This document shows positions 1 to 10,952 of a stretch of 60,000 bases of DNA, piece after piece. Numbering within the stretch: position 1 is the stretch's first letter; each line of letters starts with the position of its first letter. The notes under the pieces are model-generated. The model worked only from the letters and a program-made list of their open reading frames with translations. It did no database searches and was not told the origin of the DNA. The position numbers and the translations under genes are program-made. Origin of the DNA: Diphasiastrum complanatum (Eukaryota > Streptophyta > Lycopodiopsida > Lycopodiales > Lycopodiaceae). Where the stretch lies: contig CM055093.1 of NCBI GenBank assembly GCA_029204225.1, positions 5,056,056 to 5,116,055 of the forward strand, read 5' to 3'.

Positions 1-97
1 TTTAATACAATTTGTTGAAAATATAAAAGAAAAAATAAGTCAGAGACAAAGTCATGCGAGGAGTAGCATTGGCACTTCTTGGAGATTTTTTTGCAAA

Positions 98-553
98 GTG
101 AAGAGCTCCAAAGGAAATGAAGCGATTTGTTGTGGGGTCGATGAATCGAACTTCATGGTTGTTTCTTCATCTGCTTGGGAGAGTCCCACACTGTACATTT
201 TTTATAATATCGAGTCAATTAGTTCAAGTTACATCACTACATTGGTGCGACACTGCTTGGCCACCCTCATGGCAGAACACAAATTGTGTGTTATTGTGCT
301 AATTTTGGAACAAAGTATTAAAGTGGGAGACAAGAGAAGCTTAAAATCAATGCACGACATAAAACTCTCGATATTTGAGGGCTATTACGAGCTTGCTACT
401 CCTGTAAAGCAAGGTGGAGTGCAAATGCAAAATTTGCAGCCTGTTCTGTATGTCCTATATAATGCTGATGCACCAAGTGATCTGAACGCCTGTGTGCATA
501 GTAAACTCAAAATTTTTGAGTCTATGTTTTGGCAACCAAGGGAAGGTGTCTAA
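98..553 (+). CDS. Unrecognised ORF, 151 aa
   Basis: An ATG-initiated open frame of 151 codons that I do not recognise. It has no retroelement motif, no zinc knuckle, no clear signal peptide and no strong transmembrane segment. Its composition is mixed and fairly Cys/Ser-rich, not low-complexity. It lies outside the recognisable retrotransposon blocks, so it could be an exon of a host gene whose other parts lie left of the window, a decayed transposon piece, or a chance frame. Two shorter overlapping frames follow to about position 817. Nothing nearby (promoter, splice signals, neighbouring gene) decides between these options. Confidence 0.2.
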   Translation: MKSSKGNEAICCGVDESNFMVVSSSAWESPTLYIFYNIESISSSYITTLVRHCLATLMAEHKLCVIVLILEQSIKVGDKRSLKSMHDIKLSIFEGYYELATPVKQGGVQMQNLQPVLYVLYNADAPSDLNACVHSKLKIFESMFWQPREGV

Positions 554-1639
554 AAAATTTGTGACTTGTAGCCCGGCTGCTAAAAATAGAGCAAAACATT
601 GGGAAGCTTCAACTCCATTGTTGAGTCTTTCTCTGCTCCTGAATGGTCGGTATGCTTGTTCAGGTTATCTTACTGTGTGGCACTGTTATTAAATGTCATG
701 AGTCGAAAACTTATATGCATTGACACTCCGGAAAACATCGGGGTGACTAAGTCTTATCTCGATGTTGTAAGATCTTTGCAGCTGGGTTCTGAAAGCCAGT
801 CTTCCAGAGAACCGTAGTTGAGGGATGTGGGTCTTGACGATGTGGAATTAGATTCAAGTTTAGATAATACTTAGGGCAATGCATAGATGCATATATTTTG
901 TAATAGATTGTAAATGCCCCAGGCGGTAGGGGTTGTTACTGCCATTTTCCACAATATAATAGACAAACTCATTTTCAAAACCAGTTGTTATGGATGTTTG
1001 TTCAATGTCTTATAAGATGTTTGAATATTTTCATTTGAATGTGAGATTTAAAATTAGTTGTGTTTCAATATTTTCATCTGAATGTGAGATCCAAAATTAG
1101 TTTTAAAATATTGCATAAGATGTTTGAATATATTCAGACACTAGTCATCATGTTGTTCGAGTTATACAGAAAGTATTGTCAATTTGAACGATTTATTGTT
1201 AGATGATACCAATTTATATGGATTAATCAAAGTATTAATTATATCAAAAATATATTGGACAAGATAGGCTGCAGAATCGTCGATATACCTTATAGGTGGT
1301 CTGCATTCTCTTGTCGATCTTCTGAGAAATGAGCGAAGTTGATTATTTTCATCATGCTATAGTTGCTGAGCTGCAACATCATCTTCTTCAGATTTGATGT
1401 TGATAAGTTTTTCGTCTTCTGTAGATGCGCTAGGACCTTCAATAGGAATAGTCGACTTGAGAACATAATTGTTCAATATTTTGGGAGATTTCATTAGCTC
1501 GGTTGAGCTTTGCCCTTACCTTTGAGGTCGATAAACTAATCTTTAATGAAGACGATATTCCAACTAGTGAATATTTTCAACTCGACAAGATCATATAGAT
1601 TATAAGCTTTACCTTTCATTGTACATATTTTGTCAAGAA
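554..1639. other. Non-coding stretch, no gene recognised
   Basis: AT-rich sequence with only short frames. Apart from a small direct duplication at 1,024-1,109 I see no gene, LTR terminus or RNA gene here. Some of it may be unrecognised LTR belonging to the copia remnant on the right. Confidence 0.5.
1024..1109. repeat. Two-copy direct repeat, 43-bp period
   Basis: The segment beginning AATATTTTCAT at 1,024 recurs at 1,067 with few mismatches (both contain GAATGTGAGAT and AAAATTAGTT). A shorter related piece, AAGATGTTTGAATAT, occurs on both sides. This is a small local duplication with no evident function. Confidence 0.7.
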
Positions 1640-1888
1640 TTAGATATGCAACATCAAGCATTCACCATAAGCAATCACCACAAGAAGGCGGAAGAAGAAC
1701 ACACACTGTCACTCTATCACACTGACTCATACATAATGTAAAATGTACAAATAAACCCTGAACCCCTGATAGAGAGAGAAAACCTACGAGTAGACTTATA
1801 GCCTACGGCTAATGACAGCTGGTCACAGCTATCAACATTAATGTACCTCGTAAATAGTAACAATGAAGTTTATCATTGATTTCTAACA
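1640..1888 (-). repeat. Start of 3' LTR of copia-1
   Basis: On the minus strand a purine-rich tract (GAGGGAGAG) is followed at 1,888 by TGTTAG, the usual polypurine tract/LTR junction, directly after the RNase H end of copia-1. The far end of the LTR is not identifiable because no second copy is present, so the left limit is approximate. Confidence 0.45.
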
Positions 1889-3241
1889 CTCTCCCTCAAT
1901 GATAAAATTACATTCTTCTATTCCTAATAGAGTACGAAACTTCTCAAATTTACATCTACCTAATGACTTAGTAAAAACATCTGTCATTTGTTCTTCATAT
2001 TTACAAAAAACAAGATCAATGTCTCTATCAAGAATTTTCTCTCGAACAAAATGGTAGTGTATTTCGATGTGCTTGGTTCGAGAATGTAGAATCGGATTTC
2101 TGGCAAGGTGAGTGCAACTTTGATTATCGCAAGATATAGTAGTCGCATCCACTTGTGGTTGATCTAAATCCACAAGCAATCTTTGTAACCATATATTCTT
2201 GAGCCTTGAGCACAGAACCCATTAGGGCTAGATTCATCTCTAATCTTGCAGGAGGTTTTTGATTTCTACTTGATCTTCTAAGCTCTCCCTGCTCACTTGA
2301 TTCGGGAGTATCTCCCTTATTAGCATCACTTGTTACTAACAAGTACCACTTAGGCACTCTCCTAGGAATCTCATTATTGACCCTGTCTTTTTCCATTGGC
2401 TCTTCCATATCGACACCAATTTCTTCCTTCACTTGCACTTTAGCTTTATCATCAAAGGGATCAATTGTCAATTTTATTTGGTCATTTTGAACCATCTCAT
2501 AAAAAGTGTCATCTCTGGAAGTCACGATCTTTTGTGCATCTGTGTCATACGTCCTGTATGCCTTGGCTCTCGCATCCAGCTTCTTTCGTTTTTCATCAGG
2601 TACATGAGCGTAAGCATCACAACCAAATACTCGTAAATGAGAAACATTAGGTTTCTTTTTAGTAAAAGCTTCGTAAGGGGTCTTACCCTCCACGTACTTC
2701 GTAGGACACTAATTCAAGATATGAGTAGCTGTGTTGCATGCTTCTGCCCAGAAAGTATTTGGCAAACCCTTGCTCTTAAGCATTGCCCTAGCCATCTCCA
2801 CAATGGATCTATTTTTCTGTTCTGCAACTCCATTCTATTGTGGTGAATAGGGTGTAGTGGTTTGTCTCTTGATCCCCTGATCCTTGCAAAAGTTTATAAA
2901 ATCTATTGAAAAATACTCACCACCACCATATGATCTGAGGGTCTTAATATAACAACCTTTGTTTTTCAACTAGAGCCTTGAACTCTCTAAACTTGGCAAA
3001 AGCATCAGATTTCTTGCTTATGAAATAAATCCAGATATGTCTACTATAGTCATCAATGAATGTGATGAAATAGTAGCAACCACTAATGGACCTAGTTTGT
3101 ATTGGTCCACACAGATCACTATGAACAAGATCAAGAATGCCATTGGCTCTTCTTGCTCCATCTTTGGGAAATCTCTCTCCATGTTGTTTTCCCAAAATGC
3201 AACCCTCACAGATTTTTCTAATCATCAATTTGTGTTGATGT
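1883..3241 (-). pseudogene. copia-1 remnant: integrase joined to RNase H, RT deleted
   Basis: Minus-strand Ty1/copia polyprotein fragment. Reading 5' to 3' it shows the C-terminal half of the integrase zinc finger (CEGCILGKQ), the integrase core (HSDLCGP, DDYSRH), the integrase C-terminal region ([21 protein letters not shown]) and a Ser/Arg-rich linker. It then passes almost directly into RNase H (EYMVTK, then SCDNQSC and RTKHIEIHYHF in another frame). The whole reverse transcriptase, including YVDD, is missing. Extra damage: an in-frame stop in the integrase near 2,708, and a frameshift near 2,150 where the two RNase H frames overlap. Its 5' side is cut at 3,241 by the LTR of copia-2, so it was the target of that insertion. 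It cannot be functional. Confidence 0.88.
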
Positions 3242-4221
3242 TGTTGGGAGAGAGGGAGGAAGAATAAATGACAAACATGAACGAGAAATGAACGCGAATA
3301 AGAAACGAATGAGAAGCAAACTCGAACAGAAAATGTTCGTGCGCAACAAAATGAATTATTTGACTCTCCCCGTAAGCATGACTACGCCTATCAGAATGAA
3401 CAGAACTTTAGTGATAGAAATCACAGTCATTCTAGATTACGTAGCCAAACATTTAAGTGTATGAAGCGCTAGATGAATAATTTGTCGCGAATTGCAAGAC
3501 AAATTATGTTTCGCGAATGATTCGCGAAGAGCTAGACTGATAATTAGTCGCGAATTATTCGTGAAAGACAAGACTAAAAGTTAATCGTCTATTACCAGAA
3601 AGAGCAACATGAAAGATCAGACATAATGAAGAATAAGCATAAGAATATTGACAGATCTAAAACGTAGAACAAATGAACTATGTCAGATTAAGTATATCAA
3701 GTATACAAGTCAATAATGCGGTAGAGCACAAGATGTAGCGGACGAAACCGCGTGCCCTACAAAGCTTATTTTTGTCTGTAATGAGGAATGAAACCTCTTC
3801 TCTTAGTCTCTTCTTCACTCACTTGATCATCTAATCATCATCATCATCGAATACGCAGATGGTATCCAATATATATACATAATATTACAGGTGTGCAGAT
3901 GCGAAAGTACAGAGTGGATGTGCTGTCTGTAGGAGGTGATGACGCAAAAGTGTGTCACTCTTACGAATGGCCTTAGGATAAGATTTATAGGGTGCCTTAT
4001 CTGTTAGGGCACCTTTGGCATTCAGAAAGGCAGTGTCCCCTTTTCATCTGTCACCATGATCTGTGTAAGAACACAGTATTGCAATTCATTCGCCTTTTCT
4101 TCGTCTGTGCGAATTTGCGTGTAAAAAATGTAGACTGCGTGACAACATTAGAAAAATATGCAGCATAAATGGAGGCAAATTAAAATTGGGATTCAGGAGA
4201 GTAGGAGGATTAAATCCAACA
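3242..4221 (-). repeat. 3' LTR of copia-2 (about 980 bp)
   Basis: Begins TGTTGG and ends CCAACA in element orientation. It abuts copia-2 RNase H through a polypurine tract (AAGAGAGGG), and its other edge cuts into copia-1. It contains a block around 3,376-3,455 (GCATGACTACGCCTATCAG to TTACGTAGCCAAAC) that recurs in LTRs near 23.2, 42.4 and 51.5 kb. It also holds a cluster of TTCGCGAA-type palindromes at about 3,480-3,600. Confidence 0.8.
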
Positions 4222-4223
4222 CC

Positions 4224-5800
4224 CTCTCTTAATCTGGATCCGTGAATGCCTTGATCTTTAGACTTAGCAATGCACAAAATCTGTTGTGTGCATTAACATT
4301 GAGTGCTTTCGTAAAAATGTTTGCAACCATGTCCTGCGTTCTGCAGTACGTTAAGCTCACCTCTCTGTCGAGAACCTTGCCCCTGATGTAGTGATATCTT
4401 ATCTCAATGTGCTTACTCCTATAATGAAATCTAGGGTTGGTTGATAAGGCAATAGCACTTTGGTTATCAGAAAACAAAATTGTAGGGCTGTACTGATACA
4501 GATTGATGTCTGACAACAAATTTCTCAACCAAAATGCTTCCTTAATAGATTGAGAAGCAGCAATATATTCTGCTTCAGTAGAAGAAAGTGCAATAGAGGT
4601 TTGCTTACGACTGTTCCATGAAATAGGACCGCCATTGAAGAAGAATGTAAATCCAGGTGTGGACTTATGATGGTCGGCATCTCCTCCCCAATTTGCATCA
4701 GAATATCCACTGAGTTGATGAAGATTGTCGTTGTTGACATCTCCATAGCAGATGCATTGGTCCATGGTAGCTCGAATATATCTCATGACTCAAATAAGAG
4801 ACTTCCAATGGGTAATTCTAGGATTAGCCATTGATTGGTTGAGTGAGTTGACAGCAAAAGAGATATCTGGCCTTGTATAGACCATTGCGCACATGAGAGA
4901 TCCGCGTATCGATCGATACGTGTATTCTCTCATCTGCTCCTCTTCCTGCTTTGTCTGGGGACATTGGTCCTTTGACAAATGTAGGCCTGGATCCATTGGT
5001 GAGTGAGCTACTTTACAATTCATCAGGTTGTATCTGTTAAGAATATTATGAAGATATCTTTGTTGAGTGATGTAAATTAGTCGATTTGCTCTGTCTCTAT
5101 GGATTTGAATTCCAAGATAGAAGTGAGCTTCGCCCAGATCAGTCATGTCAAATTTTGAGAACAACATCTATTTTGAATCCTTGACAAGAGCAACATATCA
5201 TCAACATACAAGGTGATGATAATGAAGGATTGCTGCACTGATTTTGAATAAACGTTGCAATCACCAGTGCTTGGTTTAAATCCTTGTTCAATGAGGAATG
5301 TGTTGATTCTCTGAAAGCAAGCTTTGGCAGACTGTTTCAAGCCGTACAATGCTTTATGGAGTTTACAGACATGATTCTTCATGCCTTCTAGAATGTATTT
5401 CTTTTGGGCTGGATCATGTAGATATCTTCTTGTATAACTCCATTTAGATAGGCTGTTTGTACATCAAGTTGATGTACTTCAAGGTCGGCAGCTGCAGGAC
5501 AAGACATGAGCATTCAGATCGATGAATGTTTGATTACTGGACTAAAAGTCTCATTGTAGTCGACATTCGAGATCTGGGTGAATCCTCGTGCTACCAGTCT
5601 AGCCTTCCTTCGATCAATCGCTCCATTGGCGTTATATTGATCTTAAAGATCCATTTGTATTGCATCCAATAGGAGTTTCGACTAATGACCATGTCTGATT
5701 TTTGATTAGAGAAGAATACTCTCTGTCCATAGCTTCTCTCCATCAGAGTCTGGTTGGCTAAGTGCCTCTTTGACTGTCGTCGGTTCCTGCATTAAAAGAC
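4224..5800 (-). pseudogene. copia-2 RT-RNase H fragment
   Basis: Minus-strand Ty1/copia reverse transcriptase and RNase H. RT begins about 5,795 (KEALSQPDSDGEKLW, then FKIN and RLVARGF) and includes LHKALYGLKQSAKAC and the catalytic YVDDMLLLS. RNase H includes YSDANWGGD, SSTEAEYIAAS, FSDNQSAIAL and RSKHIEIRYHYIR, ending at about 4,229. RT is split over at least three frames, with breaks near 5,383 and 5,150. Everything upstream (Gag, protease, integrase) is absent: the sequence changes abruptly at about 5,800-5,820 into the truncated end of gypsy A1. The integrase piece at 12.44-12.86 kb, on the far side of gypsy A1, could be the missing part, but this is inference. Confidence 0.9.
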
Positions 5801-5820
5801 ATGCATACTCATGCATACTC

Positions 5821-6371
5821 TCTATTCGCAACTTCACCCAGAAATCGTCCTCAGTGTCCACGATTTGGTAATGATGGTTGCGTATTTCGAGGCATCATTT
5901 TGAGGGCCCGCGCATTCCTGTAAGTGATTTGTGTTTGCCAAAAGAGAGAAAATGTCTGATAGTGCAAAAATGTATCTGATCAAAATTCGCGGAGGTAATA
6001 GAGAAATCGTGAGGATCAATTTGAGCTCCCGCGAATTGTTTGCGAATTCTGAACATGGATATCTGATGAAGAAAATTCCATTTTTTTGATTTTTTTGACA
6101 TTTTCTTGTGAGACAGAATTTGCGGAGGCCAAAAATGAATCGTCCTCTGTAAGAAAGGGGTCAAGCGAATTCTATCTGAGATGATGTGAAAACATTTTGT
6201 CTGAAACTAATGACTTTTGTGGTTTTCTCAGAGAAGACTATTGGTATACCTGATCTGATAGTATCTTGATGGGTGGAACAACAAACCACAGCAAAAAATG
6301 TTGTCAAAATGGCATACAAATAATAAAAAGAGAGAAGAAAAAAAAATAAACAGTAGAGATAAAACAGCTAA
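5821..6371 (-). other. Gypsy A1 3' untranslated region (truncated)
   Basis: Clearly homologous to 45,400-45,955 of A2 in opposite orientation. Both carry scattered GAATTCGCG or CGCGAATTC motifs and a shared block ending near TTCTGGGTGAAGTTGCGAATT. No coding frame is supported. The homology ends at 5,821. Confidence 0.7.
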
Positions 6372-7739
6372 TACATATCAAGATAAAAGCAGGGTTCGTT
6401 GTACTTTCTCAGTCGACTCCCATTGACCACAGTGTCGAGGACATCGACTTGAAGGTTTGGAGTTGAACATATCCAGAGGCAAAGATTTTTTTTATGACGT
6501 AAGGTCCTTGGCCTGAAAATTTCAGTTTGCCTTTGAAGGCTTTGGCCTGGTATAGCAGGACCTTATCGCCCACCTAGAAATCTCTAAGTTTCAATGATCG
6601 ATCATGCCATGCTTTTTGTCATCGTTTGTGGACTTGTTGAGCATGGATGCTGATCGGTCGTGTTTCCTAGAGTTGCTCCAGATGGAATAACCTATTTGCT
6701 AGATTATGAGGAGTATCGAGCTCAAGGTTGTAGGCTACTCGAAGGGAGGGAATATGGAATTCCACAAGCATAATGGCTTCTTGACCATATGTGAACTGGA
6801 AGGGGGTTAATTCTGTAGCTCTCTTCGGGGTAGTGCGATAAGCCCAGAGAGCAGCATGGAGTTTGAGTTCCCAATCAGATTTGCTGGATTCGACGGTTTT
6901 GGTGAGAATGCCACATAGGATTTTATTGGTGGATTCTGCCTGACCATTGCAGCATGGATAGTATGGGGAACTTTTGCGAGGTACCACAAAAAATTTGGAA
7001 AGAAGATCTACTATGACAGAGTTAAGAAAATGTGTTCTCCTGTCACTGATAAGCTCTAGAGGACATCCGAACCGAACTATAACCTGTTCATAGAGAAATT
7101 TGGCGGTGGAACGAGTGTCAGCATTGCGAACAGGTCTTGCTTCAGCCCATTTGGTGTAGTAGTCCGTAGCTACTATGATGTAACGAGATTGTGTGTGTCG
7201 AGCAGTAGGACTAATAGGTCCGACATAATCAATTCTCCAATTCTGGAAAGCTTGATCAGTGGTTACAGGGTGTAAAGGCATGTAGTCTATTTTTTGAAAG
7301 CATTTTGTGCGTTGGCAGACATCACAAGCCTTAGTGTAATTGTGCTTATCCTTGAAGAGTGTTGGCCACCAGAAACCGGCCAAGAGGATTTTCTTAGCAG
7401 TTGTTTCAGAAGAGAAATGGCCGACACCAATACCTTCATGAGTGAGAAAAATTACAGAGGGGATTTCCCCTTCAGTAAGACATCGTCGGATAATTCCATA
7501 TAACCCTTGCTTGTAGAGTTGTCCTGCAATTAACATATAAGGTTTAGTTTTGAGAACCAACGCTCATTGTTCGGGTTTAGAGAAGGAAAGATCCATCTGC
7601 CCTGAAGTTAAATATTCGATAATTTCCTTAGCCCATACAGGTGTAGAGTCAACTTGGAAAAGGATTGCATCTGGTAAATCATCGTTGACGCCTTGATCAG
7701 GGGTAGGAAGGTTAGGGATTCGGGATAGATGATCTGTTA
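6372..7739 (-). pseudogene. Gypsy A1 integrase
   Basis: Ty3/gypsy integrase. The N-terminal zinc finger is visible (HEG..GHF, then CDVCQRTK), followed by a DD35E core: Asp in NWRIDYVGP, Asp in LISDRR, and Glu in NGQAESTNK with 35 residues between the last two. The catalytic residues are present. The frame stops at 6,667-6,669 (after LFHLEQL). Homologous C-terminal sequence (WHDRSLKLRDF, GDKVLLYQAK, GPYVIKK) continues to about 6,372 and includes a TAG at 6,574-6,576 that A2 shares exactly. Upstream, about 7,560-7,739, lies the RNase H-integrase linker. Confidence 0.88.
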
Positions 7740-8478
7740 AAAAATTTTGAACTCCCTTAGAACCACGATCCTAAACTCAAATTCTCTCAATAATAGGATC
7801 CATCTAGTAATATGACCTATGGTGCAGGTCTTGTTGATGAGATACAACAGTGCTTGATGATTAGTGAAGAACACAAAGATTTTTCCTAGAAGATAATGGC
7901 GAAACTTCTGAACCGCATATGCCATTGCCAAGGCTTCGCGTTCGGTAGTGGTATAATTGACTTCAACAGGTATCAATTGTCAACTAAGAAAACAGATTGG
8001 GTAATCCTTTTTGAATTCTCCCGGTTGGGTGAGCACTGCTCCAATGGCATACTTGGATGCATCAGTATGCACATGGAATTCTTTAGAATAATCAAAAGCC
8101 CGGAGGATGGGTGCTTTGGTAAGGGCTTCTTTGAGTTGATTGAAGGCGACGAATTGTTCATCCGTCCATTTGGGAACTACAACTACTTTGTAGATTAAGC
8201 GGGCTTTGTTAGCGAAATTGAAAATAAAGCACCGATAGTAGTTGGCGTGGCCAAGGAAGGAGTAAACTTCACGTATCGTACGTGGTTCCAGTAGATTTTG
8301 AATGATAAGGATATTTTCAGGGTCAGTGGCAATGCTATTTCGTGAGATAATATGTCTTAACACAATACCATCGGTTATCCAAATCTGGCATTTTTCAGGA
8401 TTAAGAGAGATACCGAAGCGTTGACATTGGATTAAGAGCCATGCAACATTTAGCAACTCATCATGGTGTGGAAGAATA
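7737..8478 (-). pseudogene. Gypsy A1 RT thumb and RNase H
   Basis: The downstream part of gypsy RT (CQRFGISLNPEKCQIW, FLGHANYYRCFI) runs into RNase H (HVHTDASKYAIGAVLTQ, TTEREALAM, HYLLGK). The RT fingers and palm with the YxDD site are deleted: compared with A2, sequence jumps from the protease-RT linker straight to the LNPEKC region near 8,470. A frame break occurs near 7,976. One RNase H acidic position appears altered, since FFTNHQALLYL replaces the usual TDHQ, which probably abolishes activity even without the deletion. Confidence 0.85.
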
Positions 8479-9404
8479 TCAACAAAATTGATATTGATGA
8501 TGGGTGTATCCAGATCAGGTAATTGGTCGTGATCGATCGGGTGTGGAGAGGTACAATTATCCTGATGTTGAGCACAGTAATCGGCATTCACACAGTCAAT
8601 GGTAGCTAGACTGTGACTCCAGTTTATGATATCAGTAGATTTAACATAATGACCTTTTTCGTGGCTAGACTGGTATGGCTCAAATACCGAGTTAGTGGTT
8701 GAGGATCCCTCGTCATGTATGCGTGCAGGTTTGAGTGTACCCATTGAGTCAATTGTGACAAAATTGTCACGATTACCAAAAGTGACTCGGCCTTTGCTCC
8801 AGTCATGAATGACTCGTGCATTGGTGAGCCACGGACGACCAAGTAGTAATTCATAAGAATAGGCATTATTGGGAATATCAAGTACTACAAGGTCAACAGA
8901 AAATTTGAGACCTCCTAGTTTGATCAGCACGTGCAGAAGGAAACCGGTAGGTCAGACCACACTTTGATCAGCCATTCGAAGCTGACAAGTAGGTTTGGCT
9001 AGCTTGTCTCTCAGATTCCATTCCATCACGAGGGATGTGAAAATGATATTAACCCCACAACCTCCATCGAGTACTGCTAAAACTTCACAGGATTGATGAT
9101 GGGTAACTGGGATTTTGATGTTCCCTCGTTCGCTGAGTGGATTGGTTAGATGTAAGGATATTTCAGGCAACTCATCAATAGTGGTGGTGGTATTGGATTG
9201 GATCTGTTGTCCACTGGCTAGCATGCTTCCAAAGGACATGGAAGGGAAGAGTGACGTTGGCTTGTAGTAAATCTTCTCAAACTTTGGTACCTTCAAGGGT
9301 TTTGCTTTCAAAGGGCTTGTGAGGTACTTTATGGGAAAAGGAAGATTGTTGGTCGGCATTACAGATTTGCTGGCGATACTCATGATGCAGTCGAATTTCT
9401 TCAA
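8479..9404 (-). pseudogene. Gypsy A1 protease region and linker
   Basis: Retropepsin-like region upstream of RT. VLAVLDGGCGVNIIF resembles a mutated DSGA-type active site (Asp-Gly-Gly instead of Asp-Ser/Thr-Gly). It is followed by the flap region and YELLLGRPWLTNARVIHD, the LLGRPWL motif typical of Athila/Tat proteases. A linker follows (DTPIININFVDILPHHDE), shared almost word for word with A2. The frame shifts near 8,940. The Gly at the catalytic position is unusual and probably inactivating, but I cannot tell whether it is ancestral because A2 has this stretch deleted. Confidence 0.75.
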
Positions 9405-10952
9405 ATGGGTGAGGATAAACTATCGGGGTTGAATCATCACTTGGAGGAACAGCCTGCGGTTGAGTTTTGCTGGGTGCAAGTGTAGGGGCTTGGCATTGGG
9501 TTTGTGTCCGAGTCAAGACCCAAGCAAGATGAGTTTCAACTGATAAAGTTTCTACTTGCACTGAATAGACTGGAGTAGCAGGTTTGGATCGGGATGGGGA
9601 GTCCTTCACGTGATGTTCAATACCACAATTTTCACAAGCTGGAGGGAAACGGAGTTTATCTGGGCAGCGAATACTAGGATGTTTACCTGCACAGATAAAG
9701 CATCCTCGTATTGCGGGTAGTTGATATGTGGCAAAGATAGCTTGGTTTGGATTATAAGCTTGGGCATTGGGATCCAGTGGTTGAGCATTAGAATCATAGG
9801 TATAATAAACAACCGTTTCAGTAGAGTACTGCGGTTGAGTATTGTCTTCCACATAGTAGGTGGCTGGATTGATGGTATTCGGATCAAGATAATGGACAAC
9901 GTTTTGTGGGGCAGGTTGGTTAACAACAAACTGTTGACGTGGGGATGGATATTGATTTGGTGCAGGTGGTCATGGTTGGTAAACCCCTGGTCATGGCACA
10001 AGTTGTTGTGCAGGTAGGGGCAGTAAGCTTGATAAACGGTGGGTCTGGTGGCTGCTGAAAAATGATTTAACAGTTGAGGGCATTCATTAGCAGTGTGATG
10101 TTGTGAGCAGATTGGACACCAGACATTTTCTCTTGTTGGAAAGGATTTCTCAGCAATCTGTTTCATGTCGGTTTGGAAATTGGCAGTGAGTTTATCCATA
10201 TGTGATTGTTGAGCTTTTTGCCAGGTTTCCATTTGATGTAGAAGTTCAGAGGACTGAGTAATATTATCAGAGTTAGGACGATCCGTATTCTTAGATTTCT
10301 TTTCATGATGGTCAAAGTCATCATCGGAACCTTCGTCTTCTTCACGGATAACATCGGCCATCACATCTTTAAGTTGATCATAAAGGTCAACTGGTTTGAG
10401 TTCATGGCGGATGTTTTTAGGCAATCCATCTAAAAATAGTTTTATGGCCATTCGTTCAGTGATATTTTTATCAACACATTCTACTTTGAGACGTTTAAAA
10501 TGCTCAATGTAGTTTCGAACAGACTCTTCGTGACACATCTTGATATGAGTAGTTTGAATGAACGGGCTCTGAGTCAGTTTGGATGGTTTAAAACGCGTGA
10601 CGAGAGCATCCTTGAGGGTGGTCCAAGAAGCAAGATCAGGAGTTTCGAGATTCAAGTACCACTCCTTGGTGGTGCCACAGAGTACCATGGGAAATAGGCG
10701 AAGCTTTTTAGTTTCAGAGGTATCTCCATAAAAACGGCATGCATTATCAAAGTCTTGGAGAAATCGGACTGGGTCAGAATCGCCATCGTACTTTGGTGCA
10801 TCGATACGTGGAATTGTTCGTTCCATTCGTGGAGGAGTCGGATTAGAAGATTCAGCACAGTCATGAGACATGATGCAAAATACAGATGAGCAGGGCAGGA
10901 CTGTACTTCGCAGAAAGGGCAGTTTGCTTGCAGAATGGATAGTGTAGGACAA
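9405..10952 (-). pseudogene. Gypsy A1 Gag with zinc knuckles
   Basis: Capsid-type Gag. The N-terminal part has the retrotransposon gag signature (DPVRFLQDFDNACRFYG, KEWYLNLETPDLASWTTLK, SVRNYIEHFKRLK, KLFLDGLPKNIRHEL), an acidic stretch and a Gln-rich coiled-coil-like segment. A series of zinc knuckles follows: CPICSQHHTANEC, CFICAGKHPSIRC and a degenerate CENCGIEHHVKDS. The first two use CX2CX3HX4C, one residue shorter than the standard knuckle. The main frame is open from 10,952 to about 9,606 but changes frame near 9,850-10,050 before the second knuckle. The biological start is probably the later Met at about 10,871 (MSHDCAESSN), since the first 27 residues match the leader. Confidence 0.85.

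Noticed and set aside
98-553. Calling this ORF a confident host gene
   Set aside because: No recognised domain, no splice or promoter evidence, and one of several overlapping frames. Listed only at low confidence.
3480-3600. Closely spaced palindromic repeats suggesting a CRISPR-like array
   Set aside because: Plant LTR context, irregular spacing, spacers are themselves similar, and the same cluster occurs in other LTR copies.
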